DNA of 38,129 nucleotides. Origin: Desulfobacteraceae bacterium Eth-SRB2. GTDB taxonomy: Bacteria; Desulfobacterota; Desulfobacteria; Desulfobacterales; UBA11574. Shown here in pieces: positions 8,874 through 16,974 of this stretch. Both the position numbers and the translations under genes were made by a program. Numbering within the stretch: the first letter of the stretch is position 1; each line of letters begins with the position of its first letter. The DNA is taken from assembly GCA_004193595.1 (NCBI GenBank), contig RPGQ01000013.1:29393-67521 (forward strand). The letters run 5' to 3'. The notes under the pieces are model-generated. The model made no database searches. It was not told where the DNA came from and worked only from the letters and a program-made list of their open reading frames with translations.

Positions 8874-9243
8874 TGATTTTCTCCTTTTTGTTGGGGTTTA
8901 TTGAAAATTTTTCTCTTGTTAAATGGTTTCGATTAAAGTGTGTAACGGTTAAATTTTATCTTAAATTCGAACAGCGGATTGGAACAAAATCAGCAACGAC
9001 AGGATATGGGAAGTCCAAAGAAAAGATCAGAACTTCCGAAGAAATTGGATCAAGGATTTCGATTGCAACACGGTGAGCAGATGGCTGATATAAATTTCGA
9101 AAGCAGCACCTTATGCCTTATTGCTCCTATAGCAAACCAGCCAAACCAAATAAATCGTTTTTGATTTTGTATCAACACCGGCAACAAATAATATTATATC
9201 CTAGATGATAAGGAATTGTAATTATAAGACAAAAAATTTTGTC
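8874..9243. other. katA upstream region
   Basis: This is an AT-rich promoter region for katA, read leftward. It holds a PerR-box-like sequence at 9213-9227 and the inverted repeat 9227-9244 at the end of perR. A 61-codon plus-strand frame (8979-9164) has no ribosome site and no recognisable product. Confidence 0.4.
9213..9227 (-). promoter_or_regulatory. Weak PerR-box-like sequence upstream of katA
   Basis: On the minus strand this reads TTATAATTACAATTC. The first half equals the PerR consensus half-site TTATAAT, and the second half has several mismatches. It lies 340 bp before the katA start and just after the perR stop codon. The position fits control of katA, but the match is only moderate. 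Confidence 0.3.
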
Positions 9244-9244
9244 T
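9227..9244. terminator. Short perfect inverted repeat at the end of perR
   Basis: AGACAAAA and TTTTGTCT face each other across AA, starting at the last base of the perR stop codon on the minus strand. The stem is AT-rich, so a terminator role is possible but weak. Confidence 0.35.
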
Positions 9245-9684
9245 CAAGAATTGTTCATGCAATCCAGGCAGATGCCAAAAAAATCCAACCTGTGCATCAG
9301 GATTTTAAAGCCGGTTTTATCAGCAACTTCTTCTGTCACGTCTTTTAAAGTAGCCAGGTCCGGATCGATTATCTTTTTGCATTTTACACAAATAACGTGC
9401 GGATGTGGGTAAGGCTTGTTTCCATCATAGCGGTTGCTGCCATCCGGTAATCCAATTTCCAAGACTTCTCCTAATGATTTCATAAGCATGACATTGCGAT
9501 ACACTGTTGCCAAACTCATCGTAGGAAAATCATCCTGGAGATGTTCATAGATTCTTTCAACATTGGGGTGCCCTTCACTGCGGGATAAGATTTTCACAAT
9601 AGCCAAACGCTGAGGTGTTAGCTTATAATTGTTTTCCCGGAGATTTTTTACAATGGTATCAAATCTCATTTTTGGATCAGCCAT
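9244..9684 (-). CDS. perR: PerR-type peroxide-responsive repressor (Fur family)
   Basis: A 146-residue Fur-family regulator. The N-terminal winged helix (residues 1-85) contains LTPQRLAIVKIL and SLATVYRNVMLMKSLGEV. The C-terminal half carries the regulatory metal ligands of PerR: RYD, the HPH pair in PYPHPHVIC, and the Asp in KKIIDPDL that distinguishes PerR from Fur, where Glu is usual. The structural zinc site is made by CVKC and CLDC. PerR is inactivated when peroxide oxidises its metal-binding histidines, which releases peroxide-defence genes. katA lies directly downstream on the same strand, and a 13-bp palindrome upstream (9723-9735) suggests autoregulation. The PerR rather than Fur call rests on the ligand pattern and the neighbour. 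Confidence 0.88.
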   Translation of the reverse strand: MADPKMRFDTIVKNLRENNYKLTPQRLAIVKILSRSEGHPNVERIYEHLQDDFPTMSLATVYRNVMLMKSLGEVLEIGLPDGSNRYDGNKPYPHPHVICVKCKKIIDPDLATLKDVTEEVADKTGFKILMHRLDFFGICLDCMNNS

Positions 9685-9722
9685 AGTAAGCCTAATATTA
9701 ATCTAATTAATATAGATATCTA

Positions 9723-9735
9723 AACAATAATTGTT
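9723..9735. promoter_or_regulatory. Candidate PerR/Fur-family operator
   Basis: AACAATAATTGTT is a perfect 6-1-6 palindrome located 38 bp before the perR start codon. Its form (AT-rich, odd centre base) is that of a Fur-family box, although it differs from the Bacillus PerR consensus in the outer positions. Autoregulation is the likely role. Confidence 0.5.
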
Positions 9736-10033
9736 ATCATATAATACACATCTTCAAGCAAATCAAGAGATTTTTTTATTAAATTAAAAAATACAAGGCA
9801 TACAACGTCAGAAGCCTGAACACCGGGGAGATGAACAGAATTAAACTTAAGGAATGGCCAGTTTTAATTTCGGAAAAGAATTAAAACCTAAATTGAACGA
9901 TATTTTACTCGATCTGCACCGATCTCCCCGCTGACGCGGGATCTTGGACTTGCGCATCAAAGATCCGAGAAAATCCTCGACATATCCACGGGTATGCCTG
10001 CCTGCCCGGTAGGTCCGGCAGACTACGTATTAG
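9736..10033. other. Intergenic region without gene
   Basis: Between the perR promoter and decayed copy D there is no open frame or repeat I can support. The part at 9960-10030 is more GC-rich, with no recognised content. Confidence 0.35.
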
Positions 10034-10540
10034 GGGATGTTCGTGCAGAGCTTGCTTAAAAAATTCACCTAAAAAATCTATGACCTTTGATCCTGTGTTA
10101 TCTCCGATAGATCACAACCTTATACAATCCTTGGATAAAAGAATAGAATTTCAGGGAAGGGGACCATTGGGAATACTCCTCTCATCGGTAGTATTTTTGC
10201 TATCGCCGTTGACCCGGCAACGTTGTTACAGGTGTGTAATTCACTGATGTTGGTTAACAGCGGTCATTTATTACTTTCCATCGGAATTCGAAGATCTGGT
10301 TTCAGGTGTCGGGTGTCAGGTGTCAGAAAGACGATCGTAAGAACTGACACCTGAACACTGACACCTGAAACCTGGATTGCTTGAGCTAAATCACCAACAA
10401 TCTTGATTTACACCCCCTGACCTATCGAGCAGCGGTCCACCAACTCAGCCTCCAGGAGATACCTGCCAAGTTACCTGAAAGTAAATTTCGCGGTTTACGG
10501 GATAATGTCAAGAAAATCTGGGATGATTGCATGCTAATTG
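10034..10540 (+). pseudogene. Decayed gene copy D, interrupted by a small insertion
   Basis: The left part (10034-10230) matches copy B from its 5' end and gives CLKNSPKKSMTFDPV and ISGKGTIGNTPLIGSIFAIA, then VDPATLLQ. The right part (10417-10540) matches the 3' part of copy B (STVHQLSLQE..PAK to KKIWDD). Between them the expected segment of about 120 bp is replaced by the 186-bp element at 10231-10416. Frame changes and stops make it non-coding. Confidence 0.6.
10231..10416. mobile_element. Small MITE-like insertion with heptamer hairpin core
   Basis: The ends are imperfect inverted repeats: GGTGTGTAATTCACTGATG at 10231 against the reverse complement of the stretch ending ATTTACACCCC at 10416, both including TGTTGGT. 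The core (10294-10377) is a long hairpin. Tandem GGTGTCA-type units form the left arm (10294-10326) and their inverted copies the right arm (10344-10377). The element lies exactly where decayed copy D departs from copy B, which is the evidence for insertion. No coding capacity. Target-site duplication is not clear. Confidence 0.45.
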
Positions 10541-10552
10541 ATATTCATTTTA

Positions 10553-10581
10553 TTGACACGATTATAATTTTATGAAATAAT
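10553..10581 (+). promoter_or_regulatory. Candidate sigma-70 promoter for the cytochrome operon
   Basis: TTGACA at 10553-10558 and AATAAT at 10576-10581 are separated by 17 bp, giving a perfect -35 box and a -10 box with one mismatch. It lies about 80 bp before the start at 10662. No convincing FNR-type site was seen next to it. Confidence 0.5.
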
Positions 10582-10661
10582 TATTTTTAATCTGATCGCG
10601 TTTCGATTTTTCATCTTCTTCTCTCCACTATCAACTCAACCCGTTAAAGCAAGGATCAGTG

Positions 10662-11219
10662 ATGAAGAAATCCATATATAACGGAATATTTATCATTGTT
10701 GGAATTATCATCGCATTTCCTCTGTTCAGTCTCGGTTATTACACAATGGTACGGACCTCGACACCACAATTCTGCGCAACCTGTCATGAAATCGAGTTCG
10801 CTTATAATACCTGGAAGACGTCAACCCATGTAAACAATGAACAGGGATTTGTAGCGGATTGCATGGACTGCCATCTACCGGCTCCCCACGACACCTTCGA
10901 ATTTTTTTATGCAAAAACCGCTCATGGAATAAAAGATATTTTTGTTCATTTCACAGAAGATATGAGCCGGTACGACCACAAGTTGCAGCGCAAAAACGCC
11001 TATTTTTCTTTTAAAAACGACCAGTGTCAAAAATGTCATCGTAACATTCTCTACATGCCCGACAAAAGAGGAGCAATGCTGGCGCACCGGTCAGTGGTTT
11101 ATGCAAGACCGGGTTATGAGAAAAGATGCGTGGATTGTCACAGGAATTTGGTGCATACTTCCAGAGAGTATTATACCTATAAACAATATGAAATCAGCTA
11201 CAGGGGATTAGGTTTATAA
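10662..11219 (+). CDS. NapC/NrfH-family tetraheme membrane cytochrome c (haoC-like)
   Basis: A 185-residue membrane-anchored cytochrome. One N-terminal transmembrane helix (about residues 6-28) is followed by four CxxCH heme sites: CATCH, CMDCH, CQKCH and CVDCH. Length and heme spacing match the NapC/NrfH quinol-dehydrogenase family, which passes electrons from the menaquinol pool to a periplasmic partner. AAGGA lies seven bases before the ATG at 10662, which is preferred to the GTG three bases earlier. The next gene, 31 bp downstream, encodes an octaheme HAO-family cytochrome, so this is its likely electron donor. In Campylobacterota such a pair is called haoC-haoA. It could be mistaken for NrfH, but the partner is not NrfA. 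Confidence 0.88.
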   Translation: MKKSIYNGIFIIVGIIIAFPLFSLGYYTMVRTSTPQFCATCHEIEFAYNTWKTSTHVNNEQGFVADCMDCHLPAPHDTFEFFYAKTAHGIKDIFVHFTEDMSRYDHKLQRKNAYFSFKNDQCQKCHRNILYMPDKRGAMLAHRSVVYARPGYEKRCVDCHRNLVHTSREYYTYKQYEISYRGLGL

Positions 11220-11250
11220 AAAAGGTTAAGTAAAAGAAAGGAGATGGCCA

Positions 11251-12642
11251 ATGATTCAAAAATCATGGTTTTGGACATTACCGGTAGTTTTGATGATCAT
11301 CGGGGCATTGGCTGCTGTGGGAGTCGCCCAGAATGTTGCAAAAGAGAAAGAATTTCGAATTGAGCGCAGTATGCCCAAAGAGGCCATCGCCTGCATCCAG
11401 TGTCATAAGCGAGAGCATCCCGGGCTTTTTGCCGATTGGACTCATAGCCGGCATGCCAGCGCCAACATCACCTGCTATGATTGTCATAAAGCCGAAGCAT
11501 TTGATCCGGACGTAAGTCAGGAGCATTACAAGCAGTACCAACGATCCGACCAACCTTACGGAACCCGTGAATACAAGATTCCGATTGCTGCCGTTGTCAC
11601 GCCCAAAGATTGTTCTCGGTGTCATCCTGATGAAGCCAAGCAATACAGTCTAAGTAAACATGCCAATACAATGGAAATCATATGGAAAATCGACCCCTGG
11701 CTGAACAAGGGAATGAATAGCGACTTTGAACGGGCTACAGGCTGTTACCATTGTCATGGTACTGTACTGAAAATGAAGGACGGCAAGCTTGACCCTGAGA
11801 CGTGGCCCAACGTCGGAGTGGGTAGAATCAATCTGGATGGCAGCAAGGGAAGCTGTACCAGTTGCCATACCCGTCATATGTTTTCGATCATGGAAGCCAG
11901 GAAACCCGAAGCATGCGGTCAATGCCACTTGGGTCCGGACCATCCGCAGATCGAGATCTACATGGAGTCAAAGCATGGCGATATCTACACCGCCCATGGT
12001 GACAATTACAATTGGACCGCCGCACCCGGCACCTGGTCGCCGGGCGTGGATTTTCGTGGTCCCACGTGTGCATCCTGTCATATGTCAGGAGCCGGGACAA
12101 CCTTAACCACACACGATGTTACGGAACGTTTATCCTGGGAAATCCAGGCACCGCTCACCATCCGGCCTTCAGAATTCAAGCCGTTTCCAGCCAAGACCAA
12201 CTGGCAGACAGAGCGTGATAAGATGAAGGTGGTCTGCACCCAGTGTCATGGGAAAACCTGGGTAAACGATCATTATGTCAAGCTTGATAAAGTCGTAGCA
12301 GAATATAATGATGTTTATTTTAAACCGGCCGAAAAAATGTTGAATCAGCTATACGATAAAGGCTTACTGGACAAAACCAAATTTTTCGATGAAAGACTGG
12401 AAGTGGAATACTATGAACTCTGGCATCATGAAGGAAGGAGAGCCCGTATGGGTACGGCCATGATGGCGCCGGACTATGCCTGGTGGCACGGTTTCTATGA
12501 ATGCAAGAAACGGTATAATAATTATATGGAAGAGGCTCGGGATCTGATCAAGCATAATAAAAAAGCATATCAGGCAACAGACTACCCCAATGCTACGGGT
12601 AATACCTCCAAACCAAAAGAAGTGTTCTTTACAGGCCAATAA
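11251..12642 (+). CDS. haoA: Octaheme hydroxylamine oxidoreductase-family cytochrome c
   Basis: A 463-residue exported cytochrome with eight CxxCH motifs at about residues 48, 75, 121, 165, 202, 222, 273 and 329, and an N-terminal signal or anchor (1-26). Pentaheme NrfA would carry five hemes and a CxxCK catalytic site, which is absent. The C-terminal helices WHHEGRRARMGTAMMAPDYA and WWHGFYECKKRYNNYMEEA are typical of the HAO family. In ammonia oxidisers HAO oxidises hydroxylamine. Relatives paired with a NapC/NrfH-type protein, as here, are thought to work reductively on nitrite or hydroxylamine. Whether the tyrosine that cross-links the P460 heme is present needs an alignment; its absence would favour the reductive role. 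GGAGA precedes the ATG, and a strong terminator follows at 12665. Confidence 0.9.
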   Translation: MIQKSWFWTLPVVLMIIGALAAVGVAQNVAKEKEFRIERSMPKEAIACIQCHKREHPGLFADWTHSRHASANITCYDCHKAEAFDPDVSQEHYKQYQRSDQPYGTREYKIPIAAVVTPKDCSRCHPDEAKQYSLSKHANTMEIIWKIDPWLNKGMNSDFERATGCYHCHGTVLKMKDGKLDPETWPNVGVGRINLDGSKGSCTSCHTRHMFSIMEARKPEACGQCHLGPDHPQIEIYMESKHGDIYTAHGDNYNWTAAPGTWSPGVDFRGPTCASCHMSGAGTTLTTHDVTERLSWEIQAPLTIRPSEFKPFPAKTNWQTERDKMKVVCTQCHGKTWVNDHYVKLDKVVAEYNDVYFKPAEKMLNQLYDKGLLDKTKFFDERLEVEYYELWHHEGRRARMGTAMMAPDYAWWHGFYECKKRYNNYMEEARDLIKHNKKAYQATDYPNATGNTSKPKEVFFTGQ

Positions 12643-12664
12643 ACCGCTTTCCAATGATTAGGAT

Positions 12665-12691
12665 CTCCGCCTCAAATAATTTGAGGCGGAG
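12665..12691 (+). terminator. Rho-independent terminator after haoA
   Basis: A perfect 12-bp stem, CTCCGCCTCAAA / TTTGAGGCGGAG, with loop TAA, lies 23 bp after the haoA stop codon and is followed by CTTTGC. The weak T-tract is the only reservation. Confidence 0.75.
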
Positions 12692-12759
12692 CTTTGCAGG
12701 CATAAACCACTTCTAAGCGGGTGCATTACCAGTTTGTTAATTGCTATCCAAGACTTTTT

Positions 12760-12823
12760 GGTTTCAGGTTTCAGGTATCAGCTAATTCGTTTCTTACTCC
12801 TGACACCTGACACCTGAAACCTG
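12760..12823. repeat. Intergenic hairpin of facing heptamer repeats
   Basis: The left arm has GGTTTCA, GGTTTCA and GGTATCA in tandem (12760-12781). The right arm (12800-12823) carries the inverted units TGACACC, TGACACC and TGAAACC. The loop is about 18 bp. It shares unit sequence with the core of the element at 10231-10416. Confidence 0.7.
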
Positions 12824-12945
12824 ATTGCAAGGCTTTCGCTCAAAAAATGAATAAGTTAATGGGTGAAAACCATTTTAACAAATCGGTAATGCTCCCCTTC
12901 TAAGCTGATTCAAAATGTCACTCAGAACAATTTTTTTTGTTATTT

Positions 12946-12959
12946 TTGACTTAAATCAA
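12946..12959. promoter_or_regulatory. CRP/FNR-family site (FNR or HcpR type) upstream of hcp
   Basis: TTGAC-TTAA-ATCAA is an inverted repeat with one mismatch to TTGAT-N4-ATCAA. It lies about 75 bp before the hcp start codon. HcpR and FNR recognise sites of this shape, and hcp is a classic target of HcpR in sulfate reducers, so anaerobic or nitrosative-stress control is likely for the original gene. Confidence 0.6.
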
Positions 12960-13034
12960 GGTATTTCCATTTTTAGCCTGTTATTTTTGAGGCAACATTA
13001 AAATTTTCCAATATGCCTTGAAAGGAGGTAACTT

Positions 13035-14017
13035 ATGTTTTGTTTTCAGTAACAAATGTTGATTTTGATTCTAATTGCTTTGTCAGGCTGATCAATGAGA
13101 TGGTGAGGCGGCGAGACGACCTTAAGGAAAAAGTCACAGCAGTCGGAGGTAAGGTTGATTTTGCGAAAGGCCCTGCAACCTTTATCCCGGAGGCAACTAA
13201 AGAAGGGCTGGTAAATCAGGGCGAACAGGTGGGTGTCAAGTCAGATCCGGCAATGGATCATGATATTTTATCTCTAAGAGAGCTCCTTATCTACGGGCTT
13301 AAAGGCCTGGCCGCTTATGCGGACCACGCGGCCATTTTGGGCCGGGAAGATGATACGGTCTATGCTTTCGTGCATGAGGCAATGGCAGCCACCCTGGATA
13401 AAGGGCTTTCCGTGGAGGATTACATTGGACTTGTGATGAAATGCGGTGAAATTAATTTCAAGGCCATGGAGTTGCTGGATGCAGCCAATACCGGTGTATA
13501 TGGTCATCCGGTTCCCACACCGGTGCCGCTGGGCGTCAAAAAGGGAAAGGCGATTCTGGTTTCCGGTCATGATTTAAAGGATATTGAGGATATCCTCAAG
13601 CAGAGCAAGGACAAAGGGATATATGTATATACCCATGGAGAGATGCTGCCCTGTCACGGCTACCCGGAACTGAAGAAGTATCCGCATTTTTACGGGCATT
13701 ATGGCACTGCCTGGCAGAATCAGGCCAAAGAGTTTGATAAGTTTCCCGGCGCCATTCTTATGACCACAAACTGTATCCAAAAACCAAGGGACTCTTATAA
13801 AGACCATATTTTTACCACCGGTCTTGTAGGCTGGCCTGGGGTGCGGCATATTGCCGACAAAAATTTTACCCCGGTCATTGAAAAAGCACTGGAGCTTCCC
13901 GGTTTTTCGGAAGATCAAAACGGTAAAAAGGTGATGGTGGGTTTCGGCCATAATGCGGTGATGGGGGTGGCCGACAAAATCATCGAAGCCGTGAAAAACA
14001 AAGCCATATTGGGGTAA
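13035..14017 (+). pseudogene. hcp: Hybrid-cluster protein (hydroxylamine reductase) gene with two internal deletions
   Basis: AAAGGAGG precedes an ATG that encodes MFCFQ, the exact start of Hcp, followed by a stop (TAA, 13050-13052). One frame over, coding resumes as FSVTNVDFDSNCFVRLINEM, which corresponds to about residue 68 of a normal Hcp, and stays open to 14017. The lost part held three of the four Cys of the N-terminal 4Fe cluster. The 3' end jumps from DKIIEAVKNKAI directly to the terminal LG-stop, so about 140 residues are missing, with the ligands equivalent to Cys406, Cys434, Cys459 and Glu494. Ligands kept are His in SGHDLKDI, Glu in THGEMLPC and Cys in TTNCIQKP. A 325-residue product could start at TTG 13040, but it could not hold either cluster. 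Normal length is about 545. Confidence 0.85.
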
Positions 14018-14034
14018 ATGAAACGGCATCGACC

Positions 14035-14068
14035 GGTGATCGGCTTTTTTTCACAAAAGCCGATCACC
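14035..14068 (+). terminator. Strong terminator after hcp
   Basis: GGTGATCGGCTTTT (14035-14048) and its perfect reverse complement (14055-14068) form a 14-bp stem with a six-base loop, 18 bp after the stop codon. T and A tracts inside the stem make it usable in both directions. Confidence 0.75.
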
Positions 14069-14155
14069 AAAACCGATCGTAATTTAACGTCTCGGAATTT
14101 ATACAACTTAATGAAAATATAGGATAATTTTTGAGGCTTGAATGCTTGCCTCGAA

Positions 14156-14330
14156 TATGGAATAATGGAATAGTGGAATACTGGAAGGTTGGTTTTTAAA
14201 AGGATATTAGCCATTTTTTATTTTATCGTCCACACAAATTTTACCATTAACCCAATATTGCATTTTCTCTTCGCGCCGGAGGCCCAGAACCCATTATTCC
14301 ATTATTCCATTATTCCAGCATTCCAATTGG
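14156..14330. repeat. Intergenic element of facing TGGAATA-type repeats
   Basis: The left arm (14156-14192) is TATGGAATAATGGAATAGTG and further GGAATA units. The right arm (14290-14330) has tandem ATTATTCC units followed by AGCATTCCAATTGG. The arms are inverted copies separated by about 97 bp. The architecture is that of the other heptamer elements in this window, with an unrelated unit sequence. It lies between hcp and metF and holds no gene. Confidence 0.65.
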
Positions 14331-14367
14331 GGCGAAGCCCCTAACTTGGACACATGGGAAGGTTTTT

Positions 14368-15951
14368 ATGCTGCGTGTATTTCAGACCGACCTTCTAAAT
14401 ACAGATGATTTTATCATCACCCTTGAGCTGGTTCCCGGAAAAGAATCGGTGGGCAGATCCGTTGACACGGTTATGGGAATTGCAAAAGATTCGTTTTCCG
14501 ACGGACGAATCTCAGCAGTTTCAATAACAGATAATCCCGGAGGGAATCCTTCACTGAGTCCGGATGTTATGGGGTACGAAATTTTTAAAGTGGGAATGGA
14601 CGTTATTGTGCACTTTGCCTGTCGGGACCTGAATCGGGTGGGTATGGAAAGCCGGGCGTTACAGCTTGCCATGATGGGCATAAAAAATCTACTGGCTCTA
14701 ACCGGAGATTACACCGGTAAGGGGTTCGGCGGTCAAGGGGCACCGGTATTCGATTTGGATTCTGTGAATTTGCTCATGATGTTGAAGCAGCTCGGTGAAC
14801 GAATGAATGAATCCGGTGATCCCGACGGATTTTTTTCGGGATGCGCGGTTTCACCGTTCAAATACACCGAAGCCGAATGCTTTGCCCAATACGCCAAACT
14901 TTGCCGGAAAATTTCCGCCGGGGCCCAATTTGTAATCACTCAATTGGGATATGACGCATACAAATTTGCCGAATTGTTCAGCATGTTACAATTGGCAGGA
15001 ATAGACATTCCCGTGATCGGTTCCACTTATGTTCTGACTCCCAGAGCCGCAAGGATAATGAATCAAGGAGCAGTGCCGGGGGCAGTGGTTACCGATAAGC
15101 TGCTGAAACAGGTTGAAGTTGAATGGCGCGATTCGAGACAGGGACGTAAAAAGGCTGTTGAACGGATCGCAAAGCTGGGCGCCATACTCAAAGGACTCGG
15201 CTATCGCGGGATGCACATCGGCGGTATCCATCATAATTTTGACATTGCGGGTCGTACTTTAAGTCGTATGCAGGAAATCGGACCTGGCTGGAAAGAATTT
15301 CTGACCGAGTTCGACTTTCCGGTTTACGGAGGGTTTTACGTCTTTCCAAAGGATGGCATCTATGATTTGCCGGTACCGGAGTTCGGGAAAAAACCTCCGC
15401 CTTTGGGAATTAGCGAAAAGATACATTTTAAAATTCTTAAATCCTTGCATGGGGCATTTTTTTCTTTTGAATCCAAAGCCGCTCCATTTTTCAGCAAGTT
15501 GTGTGGCTGGCTCGATGGTCGTCCGGGCGGCAAACAAATGGTCCACCAGTTTGAGAGTTTCATAAAGAAGCTTCTACTGGGGTGTGAGCAATGCGGAGAT
15601 TGCGGAATTCAACATGTGGCTTTTCTTTGTCCGGAATCTCAATGCCCGAAGCATACACGAAACGGGGCTTGCGGCGGCAGCAGAAACGGTAAGTGTGAGA
15701 TTTTTCCTGAACGACAATGTGTCTGGGTCAGAGCTTACCGGCGTTTGGCATTTTCAGGAGAAAGTGACCAGATGATGGTCGGATGTGTACCGCCAAGGAT
15801 GTGGGAGCTTAACAATACCCCATCTTGGCTTAACTTTCATTTAAAGCGTGATCATCAAAGTCTATCAACAGGTCTATTGAAATTTTGTGAATCTGAGGAA
15901 TGCACCCTCACAAGAGGTTTTTACGGTCAAAGCCAAGGGACCGAGGAATAG
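14368..15951 (+). CDS. metF: Methylenetetrahydrofolate reductase with fused Cys-rich C-terminal domain
   Basis: A 527-residue fusion. Residues 1-330 form the flavin-binding MTHFR barrel (ITLELVPGKES at the start, NLLALTGDYTGKG around 107-119, IGGIHHNFDIAGR near 284). It reduces 5,10-methylene- to 5-methyl-tetrahydrofolate. The C-terminal 180 residues match the MTHFR_C/MetV-type domain, with a dense cysteine set CEQCGDC, CPESQCPK, CGGSRNGKC and C (about 406-451), probably for zinc or an iron-sulfur centre. In anaerobes with the Wood-Ljungdahl pathway this domain is usually a separate MetV subunit or fused as here, so a role in the methyl branch of C1 metabolism is likely. GGAAGG precedes the ATG. 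No other C1 gene is adjacent. The family is secure; the electron partner is not shown. Confidence 0.88.
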   Translation: MLRVFQTDLLNTDDFIITLELVPGKESVGRSVDTVMGIAKDSFSDGRISAVSITDNPGGNPSLSPDVMGYEIFKVGMDVIVHFACRDLNRVGMESRALQLAMMGIKNLLALTGDYTGKGFGGQGAPVFDLDSVNLLMMLKQLGERMNESGDPDGFFSGCAVSPFKYTEAECFAQYAKLCRKISAGAQFVITQLGYDAYKFAELFSMLQLAGIDIPVIGSTYVLTPRAARIMNQGAVPGAVVTDKLLKQVEVEWRDSRQGRKKAVERIAKLGAILKGLGYRGMHIGGIHHNFDIAGRTLSRMQEIGPGWKEFLTEFDFPVYGGFYVFPKDGIYDLPVPEFGKKPPPLGISEKIHFKILKSLHGAFFSFESKAAPFFSKLCGWLDGRPGGKQMVHQFESFIKKLLLGCEQCGDCGIQHVAFLCPESQCPKHTRNGACGGSRNGKCEIFPERQCVWVRAYRRLAFSGESDQMMVGCVPPRMWELNNTPSWLNFHLKRDHQSLSTGLLKFCESEECTLTRGFYGQSQGTEE

Positions 15952-16002
15952 CAAAATCGGGATACAAGCTTTACGAAAACACATTAAAAATACCTACCAT
16001 AA

Positions 16003-16071
16003 AGAAAACAGCGCGTTAACCTGTTTTATATTTTTGATCCTGAAGGTCACCGCCTTGAATTGTGGTCGTAA
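16003..16071 (+). pseudogene. C-terminal remnant of a glyoxalase/VOC-family gene
   Basis: The frame NLFYIFDPEGHRLELWS-stop (16018-16071) is the typical end of a vicinal-oxygen-chelate fold protein such as glyoxalase or FosA-like enzymes, including the metal-ligand Glu in the last strand. Upstream the frame closes at a stop (16000-16002) and nothing of the rest of the domain can be found, so only the last 20 or so residues survive, 50 bp after metF. Confidence 0.6.
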
Positions 16072-16524
16072 AATTTAAAGGTGAGGGATTAGGGTATAAT
16101 AGATTGGAATAAATATATTATGATCGTTTTCAGTTTTCTTTACGATCAATTAGGGCTCAAGTCTTGAATCGATGTAATGATTTCGATACGTACCGGTTCA
16201 TATCCAAGCTGGATAATATACACAACGGTGGAAAAGTCTTCGGTATTCAAGTTTAGCGGACCGAATCATGGAAAAAATTTTAGAAGCTTTTTAAATGCCT
16301 ATTTGCCTGAATGGGAGAAGGCCCTTAAAAAAGATGGCATTAACGACAGGAAACCGTAAGAAAGAGAAATATTGTCGCGAAGCCTCTATGAGACAACATA
16401 AATGTAATAAATAAAGCATTAAGTTACAAAATAGTAATATATACTTCTTAACGCTCTTCAAAACAATCCTCTTTAAATCAAATAATAACATATAGATATA
16501 TCATTATCTGCAATAATCCTCAAT
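16072..16524. other. Intergenic region upstream of glnK
   Basis: A 60-codon plus-strand frame at 16177-16359 (ends PNHGKNFRSFLNAYLPEWEK and KALKKDGINDRKP) has a protein-like composition but no clear ribosome site or recognised family. It may be a remnant. The remainder is AT-rich and leads to the sigma-54 promoter. Confidence 0.3.
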
Positions 16525-16540
16525 TTGGCATATCCCTTGC
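16525..16540 (+). promoter_or_regulatory. Sigma-54 promoter of glnK-amtB
   Basis: TTGGCATATCCCTTGC carries the -24 GG and -12 GC dinucleotides exactly 12 bp apart and matches TTGGCA-N6-TTGC. It lies 70 bp before the glnK start codon. Sigma-54 control is the rule for ammonium-transport operons in nitrogen-limited cells. Confidence 0.85.
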
Positions 16541-16588
16541 TATATTATCTGACAAAAATCTAATCCATGGAAAAGATAGAACATTTAA

Positions 16589-16948
<360 letters not shown>

Positions 16949-16974
16949 CTCTTGAATGAGGAGGAGGAAGAAAC

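Noticed and set aside
8979..9164. 61-codon plus-strand frame between katA and perR.
   Set aside because: No ribosome site, no recognisable family, and it covers the katA promoter region.
10662..12642. Annotation of the cytochrome pair as nrfHA (pentaheme ammonia-forming nitrite reductase).
   Set aside because: The second protein has eight CxxCH sites, no CxxCK, and HAO-family C-terminal helices.
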